This document shows, in pieces, positions 48,893 to 60,240 of a DNA stretch of 64,000 bases. The position numbers and the translations under genes are program-made. The notes beneath the pieces were generated by a model that was not told where the DNA came from, did not search any database, and was given only the letters and a program-made list of their open reading frames with translations. Positions within the stretch are counted from its first letter, which is position 1. Each line of letters starts with the position of its first letter. The DNA comes from Helopsaltes ochotensis (lineage: Eukaryota; Chordata; Aves; Passeriformes; Locustellidae), in assembly GCA_013400155.1 (NCBI GenBank), contig VXBM01000891.1:285062-349061 (forward strand), in the 5' to 3' direction.

Positions 48893-49150
48893 CTCAGAAT
48901 AATTGAGAGGTTTAAGTTGGAAAAGCCCTCAGACCCTTGAGTCCAACCATTCCCCAGGCCACCACAGCCCCATGTCCCCAACTGCCACAGCCACACAGCT
49001 TTTAAACCCGTCCAGGAATGGGGACTTCACCACTGCCCTGGGCAGCTGTGCCAAGGCTGCACTACACTTTCCATGGAAGGAGTTTCCCCAATATCCAACC
49101 TGAACCTGGCACTCCCTGAGGCCATTTCCCCTCACCCTGTCACTTGTTAC
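48893..49150 (-). mobile_element. CR1: CR1 LINE 3'-end fragment, diverged
   Basis: Reverse complement of CR1: the strand shows 'agtccaaccattccccaggc', 'gccctgggcagctgtgccaa', 'agtttccccaatatccaacc' and 'tgaacctggcactccctgag'. This is the usual order read backwards. Confidence 0.82.
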
Positions 49151-49964
49151 CTGGCAGAAGACACTGACCCCCACCTGACTGCCCCCTCCTGTCAGGGAGC
49201 TGTGGAGAGCAAAAGATATTAATTCTCCTGGCTGGTGATGGCACCTGGGAGAGCTGGGTGGATGCAGATCCTTCTTCTTCAACAGGCTCTGCCCGGGAAA
49301 GTGTTTGCTGCAGCTGCTGCCTGGATGCTTTGGTAGGCTCAGATTTCAAGGCTTTTGTCTTCCCCGAATCGCGTTGTTCTCTTATCCATGCGCTTCTGCT
49401 CATGAGGGATATCCCTCATGAGGTTTGTCAGCTCGTCTGGTGGGCACGGTGACTTTGCTGGTGTTTTTGGTGTGGTTTTGAGGGGTGCAGTGCTGGGAGC
49501 GTGTGTCCCGTGGGAGCGGCGTGGGCTGGGATCCCTGTGCTCCACGGGTGATCCCGTGGGTGAGGGGGGCTGTCAGACCCACAAGTCAAATCCCTGAACT
49601 ACCATGTGGTGCTGTGAAGACGGGAAGGGGAGACGTCAGCTTAATTACACTGCAGAATATGAGAGATTTTGTAACCTTGCTGTCACAACTGGGAAGGAAT
49701 CTGCATAAAGCCTATCCATTCAGCTTTTGCAAGCATAGGAAGAACAGGTCCCTAACTACCCTCCAGCAATTTGCTTTGAGTAGTCTCCAACTGCTCCCTC
49801 AAAAAGTTTCTGTTGTGTATAATGCCTTCTTGCATTGAGCAGCATCTCCTCTTCCTGGGAATGTGGGTTTTTACAGGGGGCAGATAGTGATAGGGAAAGG
49901 AGCAGCAGTTTTAAACTTAGAGGGGGAGTTTAGCATAGGTGCTGGGAGGAAAGCTTTCCCTGTG
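49151..49964. other. Unique non-coding DNA with palindrome
   Basis: Apart from the perfect palindrome at 49399-49422, nothing recognised. Confidence 0.5.
49399..49422. repeat. Perfect 24-bp palindrome
   Basis: The half-site 'ctcatgagggat' is followed immediately by its exact reverse complement, with no spacer. The symmetry stops at both outer bases (G and G). Chance expectation for any perfect 24-bp palindrome in 64 kb is about 0.004 under equal base use. Confidence 0.95.
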
Positions 49965-50162
49965 AGGGTGGGCAGGCCCTGGCACAGGGTGCCCAGAGCA
50001 GCTGGGGCTGCCCCTGGATCCCTGGCAGTGTCCAGGGCCAGGCTGGACAGGGCTTGGAGCACCCTGGGACACTGGAAGGTGTCCCTGCCCATGGCAGAGG
50101 AGTGGGTGGCACTGGATGGTTTTTAAGGTCTCTTCCATCCCAAATCATTCTGATTCCCTCTG
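49965..50162 (+). mobile_element. CR1: CR1 LINE 3' end, GC-rich subfamily
   Basis: Strongly 5'-truncated, entering at 'gagggtgggcaggccctggc'. It has the invariant block at 49989-50060 and then 'tttttaaggtctcttccatc' and a short 'attctgattccctc' tail. Confidence 0.9.
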
Positions 50163-52879
50163 AAGTGCTCTCAAAGCCCTCCTCCATAAGGAGGGGCCTT
50201 GGCTTGGTGATGATCTTTGGATCGCCTTTTTCCCTTCTCAACACCATTACTGTGTTAATGACACGTCACGCTGTAGCCATGGCAGCTGAACACTGGTCCC
50301 CTCTGGTCACGGCAAACGATGGTTCATGTTTGGGGTGGGAGCAGGGGACAATTCCTTCTGACTCAGCCCTGGTCAGGGAGCTGTTGAAACGTTTCCATGT
50401 TGGAACAATTTTTGTGGAAGTATGACAGCGACCTGTAACCTGCCCTACGTGGCCAATGAGTGATTCTGTTGAATAGCCAAGAAGTTCCTCCTGCCATCTT
50501 GACTGGAATACGGGATTTTCCTGCCCCAGCTCCCAGTTGAACAGGTGCTTTGTATCATCTGGAAATAGCTGTGTTTCAACACGAGGATCAAGTGGATTTC
50601 ACAGAGAGGCTGGGATTTGCTTTCAAGCCTGGCTCATGTGACGTGAAAAGCCGCTCTGCATGTAATAACCACTAATATTATTAAAGTGTGCTTCAGGGTG
50701 GGCACTCTGACAAAAAATACCGCTTTATCACCAATGCAAAAGAGAAAGGCGGGGAATTTTTCAAATTTGGGGGGGATTTTTGTCTTTTGTTGTTGTTCCA
50801 AACCATGGTGCACTCGATCTAACCCACAGTAATAAAAAATAGATTATCTCACGGACAGTAAGCTCATCACCACCCTTTGCTGATAACAGAAAACAAACAC
50901 CCCTTGCATCTCAGTGCGTTGGAGGAACAGGCTGCGCTCCCTCCCTCGCCTGGATCAAGTCAAAGCAGGAATCTTGGCTGTGTCTGGGAAAGAGGGGTGC
51001 CAAGAGATCTTTTTGTTTCATTTTTCAGTTGTCTTACAACTCCACCTGCAAAATATTCCCGTACTGACATTTATTTTTTTTTCCAGCATTGTCCCGATAC
51101 ACAGTAAAATAGGATCAAGATTCCTAGAAAAGTAAGAGGTATGGTGTGCAGACCTTCTCTCTTTCTGTCTCTCTCCTCAGTTTTGATTTGTTGTGTTTTT
51201 TTGTTTTTTGGGTTTTTTTGGTTTTTTTTTTGTGAAAAAGCGAAAGAGAAGTTCAATCCTATTTGGGATAAAGATAATTTCTCACGGAACGAGTATTGTT
51301 GGTGGTGCCGGGAATGAGGCTCTGAAATGACAAGACACTTAATGCCTCCATCTAGCTCTCATTATTTCTGTTCCTTTGCCTTGTCCTGGCTGTGTCAGTG
51401 TCCCCTGAAGCCTCGAGCAGCACGTTGGGTGAATGCACAGGGAGGGAAGGGTGTCACCACCAGCATTACGTGGGCTCGTGGCACATCTCCCAACATCGCG
51501 CAACACCTGCAACAAATCCTTCATCTCCTGTGCGTCGCACCAGCGTGTTCAAAGGATTTAATTAACTCCGAAGGTAGCAAATTTTTTTTTGATAAATCAA
51601 TCTGAAGGCCTTTTTTGGGCGCTACTGTCTGGTGCTTCAGCTTCCCAAACACACCTTCCTGTGTTTTGTAATCACGGTCTTTGAAAGATCCCCAGGGAAT
51701 ACAGAAACTGGGCACAAACACAAAACAAATGGAAGTAGGGAATTCTCTCTTCCTCTCTCAGCTGCTGAGATTTTCCTTTCTCCCAGCTGTATTACGTTTT
51801 AAAAGCTGATGTCAGTTGTGCTGCATTTTGTGCAACAATCCAAAAACTGCAATAAAAAGTTTGTGAAGGCAGTCATACGTTTTCAAACTGAAGTAATTTT
51901 CTTGCCTAAATGCTGATGAGTAGAACATTTAACCAAACATTTAACATTTAAACAAATTAGCCCAAGTATTTATAAGTAAACCTCCACCTACCACCATGCT
52001 TTCAACTATTTTCACCACTCTGGATTTTTCCTGCTCAATCAATAGAATATTTTTTTATCTAAGGATGTTTTATGCCGTTGCTACAATGTCTGTAGAGATG
52101 AGTTTGTGAAGAGGTATCTCACAGGGTAATGGGGGTGTTGTTCTGTAGGTTCTAGGTAGGGTGATTCAGGGAAAATAAGGGGTTAAAGGCACTGAGGGGC
52201 TCAGGGAGGACCAGGGAACCTCCAGATGCAGGGAGGGTTGGACTCAGGAGAGACCTTGGCGTGGGAGAGCACTGGAGCTGTCAGAGCATCCTCCCAAGTG
52301 GAAGTTTGTCCCTTCTGCACGTGGAGCAGATGCTGCAGGATCTCAAGTGTCTGCAGCCTCCGTCAAACAAGCTGTCGGATTGCCCCGCAAATGTCCCCTG
52401 GAAAATCCCGCAGATTCCCGTTTTTTCTGCCCCGTGGATCCATCGCCAGGCTGCACACGCCCACGTTTGGCAGGGCTCCAGCACCCACCGTGCTCTGGCG
52501 GTGAGCAGCAGCGGACTGCCCTCTCCTCTGAGCGGCACCGATACCCACAGCCCGGAGGGATGGCTGAGGAGGCTCTCGCTCCCCCGGGAGCTGCCGGTGC
52601 TCACGTGGAACCAGTTCTTCCTAAAACACCAACACTGCCGTGAAACACCCGAGAGTTTTGGTCTCTTGCTTCGGCTAGAACGCCTGGATCCTTGGAGGAC
52701 CTGGGAGCTTGGGAGACTGCTGAGGACCCTGCCCTTCCTACATCTCTGTTTCATCCTTGCAGCGACCAAGGCAGGTTAAAAAGGGCAGCTTTGGCTCAAA
52801 GGTGTCGTTACTTTACTGCACTGAATGTCTCCTGCCTAACAGGAAATATTCAACCCACTTTCTTAGACCTTTTCTATGA
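50163..52879. other. Unique non-coding DNA
   Basis: G/T-only tract at 51187-51234. A CpG-richer GC segment at about 52370-52620 carries overlapping open frames on both strands (52261-52779 plus, 52281-52769 minus) without recognisable domains. 51740-51930 is AT-rich unique DNA with a CNE-like look. Confidence 0.45.
51187..51234. repeat. G/T-only low-complexity tract
   Basis: 48 bases of only G and T, similar in make-up to 39974-40036. Confidence 0.95.
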
Positions 52880-53337
52880 GAGTAGGAAAGGCTGAGAGAA
52901 CTGAGATTGTTCAGCCTGGAGAAGAGAAGGCTTCAGGGAAACCGAATTGTGCCTGTCCATTGCCTGAAGGAGCCAACAGAAAACATGGAGAGGGACTTTT
53001 CACAAGAGCATGTCATGACAGCACCCAGGGAATGGCTTCCCAGTGCCAGAGGGCAGGGCCAGCTGGGATCTGGGGCAGGAATTGCTGGCTGGGAGGGTGG
53101 GCAGGCCCTGGCCCAGGGTGCCCAGAGCAGCTGGGGCTGCCCTGGATCCCTGGCAGTGTCCAGGGCCAGGCTGGACAGGGCTTGGAGCTGTCTGGGATGA
53201 TGGAGGTCGTCCCTGCCCATGGCAGGGAGTGGAATAGGATTAGCATTACAGTCCCTTCCATCCCCGGGCCACTCTACTGCAATTCTGTGATTCTGTGATT
53301 CTGTGATTCTGTGATTCTGTGATTCTGTGATTCCATG
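52880..53337 (+). mobile_element. CR1: CR1 LINE 3' part with expanded octamer tail
   Basis: The 5' portion is the classical CR1 order: 'gattgttcagcctggagaag', 'gaagagaaggcttcaggg', 'gacttttcacaagagcatgt'. It then passes into the GC-rich body. The invariant block at 53118-53188 has lost one C. The tail is six exact 'attctgtg' octamers (53282-53329) plus a variant. Confidence 0.92.
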
Positions 53338-54613
53338 ACCAGCTAGCTGCCACACACACTAGGAAGGACATTCCCAAGCCAGCAGCTTTCCTGTCCATGG
53401 GCAGGAAGCTTTCTCTACATTCTGCACCTTCCTCGGCTGACAGCTGAGACACACCTCCCTCAATCCCTATGGATAGCTTTGCCAGGGGGCTGTGGAAGAG
53501 ACCTCTTGGAGGGAACCTGAGGAGCCATGTCTCCTCTGGGAGCTTTTACACCTCTAGGTAATCTAGAAAACACAATTTATGGTTTCTTTAGAGAATCCCC
53601 AGCCTTTGAACAACAGCTCCAGGTCCCCCTTCTCTGTTTTATTGTTCTTTTTTTTTTAACCTTACAATTAAGATGACCAGGAACTTTGTCTATTTACTTA
53701 ACAAAAGCTGAATTCTCACAAACACAAGAAATTGGGACCTAGAAGAACATCGCAGAAAATGCAAGAATTATGAAAGACACTCCATGGCCTGGCAACACTA
53801 CAGATCTACACAGGAATTGCTGGATTTCAGAAATTAGAACTTTGGGAAACACACATATATTCAGAAACATTGCTCTTTAGAACCAGCTTTAAATCCAATG
53901 GAAGGCCAAATACTTGCACAGCAAACCTCTTAAATGCCATCTTTTTTGCCTTTCACCCTCACCCCATAAAAATTCATCTTGAACCTCCATATAATTAATT
54001 TTTCTTATCAGGTATTTTTCTGGTTCACAAGAAGGAAAGGACAAAATGCACGAGGAGAGTAACCCAAATCCTGGCTGTGCTTTGCTTGCCCAAAGCAGTG
54101 TGAGTCAACAGGCAGCAAACACTCTTGAGAAGGTTCTTGTTGGCACTTGTGACTTTGATTCCCATTTTCATGAGAATCAGCTGGACTGAACTCATTCTGC
54201 CTCTGAACATCACATGGTTTTTTGCCCAGGTTCACCACTGGTATCCACAGCTACAAATATCCTGAACTGAGGCATCTGCTTGCGCTGGGTTTGGGTTCTC
54301 ACCATGATCCCTACGCTCCAGCTTCAGAGCTGCTTAAGAAAAAGTGGCAAGGAAACAAGGTCATTGCTTTAAAAGAAAGAAAGAAAGGTGTGGTAACTAT
54401 GCCCAGGAGCAGAGGTTTATAGTTATCACCTCCGTGGCTAATTAGAAAGTGCATCTCTAAGCACCCATGTCCTTGTACAGCATTAAAAAGCATTTTGCAG
54501 GTCCCATTTTGATGCCTATTTTGCGTCCACACTCTTGCAGCCCAGCTGCAGGAGTGCAAAAAATTAAACCACCAGGTAGAGGCTTCAAAAATGGTGTCAA
54601 GAAATTCATTTTC
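53338..54613. other. Unique AT-rich non-coding DNA
   Basis: Nothing recognised; T-run near 53648-53658. Confidence 0.5.
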
Positions 54614-54672
54614 ATCACGGAACGGCTTGGGTTGGAAGGGAGCTCTGAAGGTCATCTTGCCCAACCTTTTTT
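54614..54672 (-). mobile_element. CR1: Short CR1 3'-end fragment
   Basis: 'atcacggaacggcttgggtt' and 'ggaagggagctctgaaggtc' form the reversed CR1 terminus. Confidence 0.65.
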
Positions 54673-56017
54673 CATTGGTTGTCTCATGAAGCTGTAAAAG
54701 CCACGGACATGATGACATGGGCCTCAGTGGGGACAAGTGGGCAGGATTAGAGGTTTTTAAGGCAGGAAAGTCTACCCAAGCTACAGACGGCATCTTGAGC
54801 TCAGGAAGTCCCGGTGATGCAGCTGCAGCAGGACATGGCTGCATGCAGAAATGCAGCAGATCTCCAGGAAGGCACAAAACAGCAAAGCATTTGCACCAGT
54901 AACACAACCAGACAGCTTATGAAATGCAGCATTTGCAGGCTGGAGGCTGACAACACGAGTGCCAGCTGTTTGCTGCACACCCTGCCCTCGCAGCCGCCTT
55001 CCCTGCTGCTCACAGCTGCTGCCTCCCTGTTTATGGGGGTCAAAATCCTACGTTAAAGTGCCAAATCAGAGACTTTAAAAGGCCTTTTCGGCAGGAACAT
55101 GTCTCCTTTCTAACTCTCTCCCTGATGTGGGCTGGGCAGACCAATGCAAAGCAGGGAAATAGAAACAATAAAATATGTTAATCGCTCTTTTGCCTACCAG
55201 AGAACAGAGCTGGGCCCCAGGGGGAAGTGACATTTTCAGTTTTATCTCAGTGGCACTGCTGAAAAAAAAAATCAGTGCTAGAAACTGTTTTTTCATTACA
55301 GATATCTGAATATTCAATATGCCATTTAAATTGGCTTCGGATCTGTTCCCAAAGCCACCCCTGAGGAGCCTGGTGAGGATAAACCGCCCGGCTGATATCT
55401 CACACCAGGTTGTTTTGTCTAAGCCCAAAGTTTCTTTGTCTTGTGAAATTAAAACAACCCTTCTTGCTTCAAGTGACTTTCACTTTTTCAAGGGAATTTC
55501 ATGCACAAGGACAATTCTGCAGCGATCCTGTTGTATGTAATGACCCAGAGAGCAATCTGCTTAACCACAAGAAAACCCTCTCTTCCCCCAGATTTTGGAA
55601 GGACTGGATTTTCATTCTGTTTTGATGGTGAGTGCAGCATCACAAGTGAAGAAAGATTGGCATTTGTGGTCTGGGAGGGATTTTAATAGAAGTAAACATT
55701 CATTTTAAAGTGAAAGAAGAGAGACTCTGAGGGAAAATAAACTTTCTGGGCTTAAAGAACTCAAAGAAAGACAAAGAAAGGGCCTTTGAAATCTGCAGGG
55801 TGTCTGTGTCCCTCACCCTACACCCCAAAAGTACCCATGTCTCTCTTCCTTTTTTCCCTCTCCCCCCAGCCAAGTTAACATGGCCCCAAACATAATTTGG
55901 GTGCTTATACAGAGCATAATTCACGCCACGTTCCCAAGAGCAGCAGGAATAGGACTGAGCCCAGCCGGGCACCTGCTGTCCAGGGCTGGGCTCAGCAGTG
56001 GTTTCCACCTGCAGGAG
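54673..56017. other. Unique non-coding DNA
   Basis: Nothing recognised. Confidence 0.5.
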
Positions 56018-56205
56018 GTTTGGTTTGTATATCAGGGAAAAATTCTTCATAGAAAGGGTTGCCAAGCCCTGGAACAGGCTGCCTGGGGCATTGATGGAGA
56101 TCCCAGTGGCACCTGGGGACAGGTGGGCCTGGCAGTGCTTTGGGGAGTGGTTGACTCGATGAGCTTAGAGGGCTTTTCCAACCTGAGGGATTCCATGGAA
56201 GTATC
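56018..56205 (+). mobile_element. CR1: CR1 LINE 3'-end fragment
   Basis: 'attcttcatagaaagggttg', 'ccctggaacaggctgcctgg', 'tcgatgagcttagagggctt', 'ttccaacctgagggattcca'. The 253-codon open frame starting at 55880 runs across it and is not a gene. Confidence 0.85.
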
Positions 56206-58677
56206 AATGACACTCCCAAATCCACAGCCACGCCACTGCAGGATATGCCTCCAAGCTCCCAGGGCATATCCCAGCCCAGCCAGGAAAGGGATTTCCCTTT
56301 TGGTTCAGACTCTGGAACATTTCAGGTGGGGTGAGGGACCACCAGGCTCAAATCCACCTTGTCCAGGTGTGAGCTCTGTCCTGTGCCCTCAGCCAGTGCC
56401 TCCTGCAGAAACAGCTCTCATTTATATGAATAATTGTGATAAAGAGACTTCAAATCAGTGCTCTTTGATATTTCATATGAGTGGTCTCTCCACTGGCGTA
56501 CTAAATGGGACACAGACCCTGTCTTGCCCTGTTTTCATTAAAAAATGCCCATTACCACCCTGTTCTACATTCCCAATGAGGAGAGTTGTTCTAAACTCGT
56601 GGACTCCAAGAAGTATTTCACCAAATTCCTTCTTCAGCTGAGCTCACATCCTACAGAGAGCCTTCATCCCAGATAAATGGGAAGTCAATCTCCATATTAT
56701 GAACTGTGAATATACATTATCTCAATTTTGAGATTTAGAATAAGAAAGAAAATGAGTTGTTTCTTGTCTGACTACTTTGGCACTTCTAATCTAAAATGTT
56801 TCTGGATCTTTTGCCTTGGTTTTATCTTGTACCGAACAAGGAAACGGATGTACTTCAACATTGTGAATACTTAACTTCAGTATTGTTTGTCTGGAAACAC
56901 TTTCAGAATTGGAAATTTATTGCACTGGATGCTGAGGAACCAACTCAGGGATTCATATTTGGCACGAGTAGTGTCCCAGAGGTGATGAAAATGGCCTCTA
57001 TACTGAGGGAAATGCCTGTGTACAGAGAATGGAGAGAGGCCCATCACACATCTGCTGTGTTCCACTTGGTCAAACGGCATCTGGAAATGTGACCCTGTGG
57101 CTTTGCGTGGGCCACTGTGTCCTCCTGCAGGACACCTGCCCAAGGCACGTGGCTGATTCAGAGCCTGAAGCTTGAAGGAGCATTTTTAAGAAAAGGTTTG
57201 AGCTCGAAGTGATTAAAAAAAAAAAAATAGTTGCTGTGTTTCTGTTGGCATGGAGCTCTGACTGTAATAGGAATGAGGGGGATTAGTGGTCCAGCGGCAA
57301 TTCCCCATTCCCTCTGATCACTTGGTCCCAGCCCTAGTGCATTTCTGGGGGCTGTGCTTTGGGCAGTGGAAGGGTTTGGCCCCCATGCAGGGGTGACTGG
57401 ATGGATTCAGCCTCCCAGAGCAGCCTCCAAACTAACATGCAGCTCAGGCTCATGTTTGGATTTCATCCACTCTAGAAGTAAGAGCCACCCACAGAGACTT
57501 GATCTAATTTTAAACTTTCCAGGAGTGTTGGGAAGATTTGACAGGGATTCTCAGTTGGGGGCTGAAGTAGGTGGATAGAATATACAGATGAGATCCGTGG
57601 CCAGATAAATAGGATCCTAGCAGGGAAGGCCTGCCATGACATAAACACATATGCTCCTTAACAATTAAATGTTCACTGGGGCTCTCTATGCCTGTCTGAT
57701 CATTGGGGCAATCATTGAAACACTCTGAGAAACCAACAGTGGTGAGGCAGAGTTAAGCAGAGATGCCTGGTTATCACGGCTCAAAATTACCTGAAGCATT
57801 CCCAGGCAGCCAAGGAAAAGCTGGGGAGTGCCCACAGGAAAGAGGGTTTTGGTAGGACCATAGGGTGAAGGCTGGGTGGAGAAAGACTCGTTGCTTTTGA
57901 GTTTCTGCAGGTTTCTCATAAACAGAACATAATGTTCCTGTTTATGTATCTACTCCTTGTGTATGCTTCAAACCCATAACTCATCACAAGTTAACTTTTT
58001 GGCAGGAAAAAAATTGATCTTGACTGTTTCTAGGCTGTCAAAAATCCTTTCCTCAGGGTTAATCTGTTTTCAGTATAATTGCCTGTAGAATTCTCAATGC
58101 TCAGAGATCCGCTAGGCAAAATCTACCATGCACCAAAATGAGAGTCTCTGTCCCAAACAATTTACATTCTGAATACAAGAAAAGGGAACACAGACAGATT
58201 GGGAGTGCCAAAAGAATTGAAGATACACCTCTAGAGACAACAATAGTGAGCAATCCACGTCTGCCAACTGCTAAACTCCCCTTGGCAAAGGTTTCTGCTC
58301 AGCAGCTGTATCTGAAATGTTTCTATCAATCCAAATTATTCTCCCCCCTTCTTCTCATGCAATCATGATTTGATCTTTCTTTTTCCTCAGTTTTGCTGAA
58401 TTTTGTCTGCTGTTCTGTCCTTAGCACTTTGATTGTTCCCTCTTATCTCCACAGACCATATTTCTGGTTTTTTTCCCAAGACTTTGAGGATCCAGGTTCC
58501 AACAGCTTAAATTGCAGAGATGTCCAGGCAAAAACCGGACATCTCCCAGCACCATTTCTGCACAGCCTGTTGTGATCTGAGTCTCCAGCACAGATTCTGG
58601 ATAACAAACGTTTTAGGATGATGATGTGTAGAGTCCGGATGAGCATAGCAAGTGCTTTAGCTCACCTATAAGTAGTC
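56206..58677. other. Unique non-coding DNA
   Basis: A 98-codon open frame at 56796-57092 is the most protein-like in composition here, but I recognise no family. It is followed by an A-rich run at 57213-57226. A retro-pseudogene is possible but unsupported. Confidence 0.4.
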
Positions 58678-58895
58678 CTAGGCTGGTTTGGGTTGGAAAG
58701 GATTTTAAGGATCATCTCATTCCACCCCCTGCCGTGGGCAGGGCCACCTTCCACTGTCCCAGGCTGCTCCAAGCCCTGTCCAGCCTGGCCCTGGACACTG
58801 CCAGGGATCCAGGGGCAGCCCCAGCTGCTCTGGGCACCCTGGGCCAGGGCCTGCCCACCCTCCCAGCCAGCAATTCCTGCCCAAGATCCCATGCA
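58678..58895 (-). mobile_element. CR1: CR1 LINE 3' part, GC-rich subfamily
   Basis: Reverse complement of the GC-rich CR1: 'ggtttgggttggaaaggatt' at the tail side, invariant block at 58766-58837, ending at the complement of 'tcttgggcaggaattgct'. The tail octamers are lost. Confidence 0.9.
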
Positions 58896-58962
58896 CGCCT
58901 CCTGCCTTTTAATTATCCTGTCGCAACAAGCCTGGCAAAAAAATTTGTCTTTGTAAGAGACA

Positions 58963-58968
58963 GACCCC
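58963..58968. repeat. Target site duplication, solo LTR 3 (left)
   Basis: 'gacccc', repeated exactly at 59311-59316. Confidence 0.85.
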
Positions 58969-59310
58969 TGTTGTCCTGATTTTGCAGCCTTTCTGATGTG
59001 CTTCTTAGCTTTTAGAATGGAGTCAGAATCCTCAATGTTTAGGTAGTGCTTTGCCATTCTCACGCTGGTGTTATCTGTAAGATAGGGTGTGTTTGGGGAA
59101 TGGATTGGTAAATATCACACGCCTTTGGATGCAAATTGTACTGACTGACCGTCAGCTGGGCCAGTGGAGAGGAGAGGTGTTCACCTTCTCATCCAATCCC
59201 TGGCATGGACCTGCGGTCTACTTAAGAAAGAAAGAATAAACAAAAGGCCCTTTGGGTCCTTCTCCTCATCGAGTGTCCTGTGTGGTTCTTGCTGAGTTGA
59301 ACAGTCCACA
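58969..59310 (+). mobile_element. Solo LTR, copy 3 of the same family
   Basis: 342 bases, from 'tgttgtcctga' to 'cagtccaca'. AATAAA lies at 59235-59240, shortly before the inferred R/U5 segment 'ccttctcctcatcgagtg'. A perfect 6-bp duplication flanks it. It lies about 70 bases from the CR1 at 58678, with no retroviral genes. It is the cleanest of the three copies for defining the family ends. Confidence 0.9.
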
Positions 59311-59316
59311 GACCCC
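59311..59316. repeat. Target site duplication, solo LTR 3 (right)
   Basis: Exact copy of 'gacccc' at 58963-58968. Confidence 0.85.
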
Positions 59317-60099
59317 TGCTCGTGACACGTGGTGGGCGATGGTGGAAACCTCTCCCTCTCTCACTGCTGCTCCAGCATGGCATCCCAGGGCCCTCTCTGG
59401 CAGCTCCCAGTGGCGCAGAAAGTGAGAGGGACCCCCAGAGGAGCTGTTTTTTTGATGTTTGATGGGTTTAGCAGAGGGGCTGCCAGGTGGAACCCGGCCA
59501 AGAGGCAGCAGACCGTGACGGACAGGCCCAGGCCGGGGACGGGCCGGGCTGAGGGATAACCCCTCACACACTCACACACCCACACTCACACACTTACACA
59601 CCCACACTCACACACTTACACACCCACACTCACACACTTACACACTCACACACGGGCCCAGCACAGCACAGCTCAGAGCCCAGTTAGGTACTTTATTACT
59701 CGCTGAGGCCTTGTCTGGCTTTCAGGCTGGAAGAATGGCGGTGTGCGCACATGAACCCGGGGCTGCGCCGGCACCAAGAGCCATTTGCATTTGAAGCGAG
59801 ACACTGATCCCATTCCCAGGGGCTTTGCTTGATGCATGGCTTAGCAGAGGGACGGTTTGGTTTTATTTACAGCCGGGACTTGGCACACGCTGGCGGCTCC
59901 GCATTCACCAGCAGCTCTGAGGGCATCGGCCTCGCGAGCTGTTCCTCGTTCCGAACACCACCTGGAAAGTTGGTCTGCACAGGAGTGTTAGTCCCTTAGG
60001 ACTTCCCAACCCCAAAACCTCATCATCCCCTCTATATCTGCCACTCTGAAAAGCTGAAGTCTCTCCTGAGAAGTGCTGCCATTCTGAGCAGAAGAGATC
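59317..60099. other. GC- and CpG-richer unique DNA
   Basis: CpG is locally elevated at 59480-59550 and 59735-59960. An octamer motif 'atttgcat' sits near 59784. Holds the CA-rich minisatellite at 59563-59653. No exon can be supported. Confidence 0.4.
59563..59653. repeat. 22-bp CA-rich minisatellite
   Basis: Three near-exact 22-mers made of 'cacactcacacacttacaca' plus 'cc' start at 59581, 59603 and 59625, flanked by partial units. Alternating CA makes the tract Z-DNA-prone and probably length-variable. Confidence 0.92.
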
Positions 60100-60240
60100 C
60101 CAGAATGTTTTGGGTTGGCAGGCACCTCAAACTTCACCATGTTCCACCCCCTGCCGTGGGCAGGGACACCTTCCACTATCCCAGGTTGCTCCAAGCCCTA
60201 TCCAGCCTGACCTTGAACACTCCCAGGAACAGGGAATACC
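60100..60240 (-). mobile_element. CR1: CR1 LINE 3'-end fragment
   Basis: Reverse complement of a CR1 end: 'ttttgggttggcaggcacct', 'ccaccccctgccgtgggcag' and 'ggacaccttccactatccca'. Confidence 0.87.

Noticed and set aside
55880..56641. 253-codon open frame
   Set aside because: Runs through a CR1 fragment at 56018-56205 and has no domain before or after it.
56796..57092. 98-codon frame as a possible gene or retro-pseudogene
   Set aside because: Composition is protein-like but I recognise no family. The A-run 120 bases downstream is short and no target duplication was seen.
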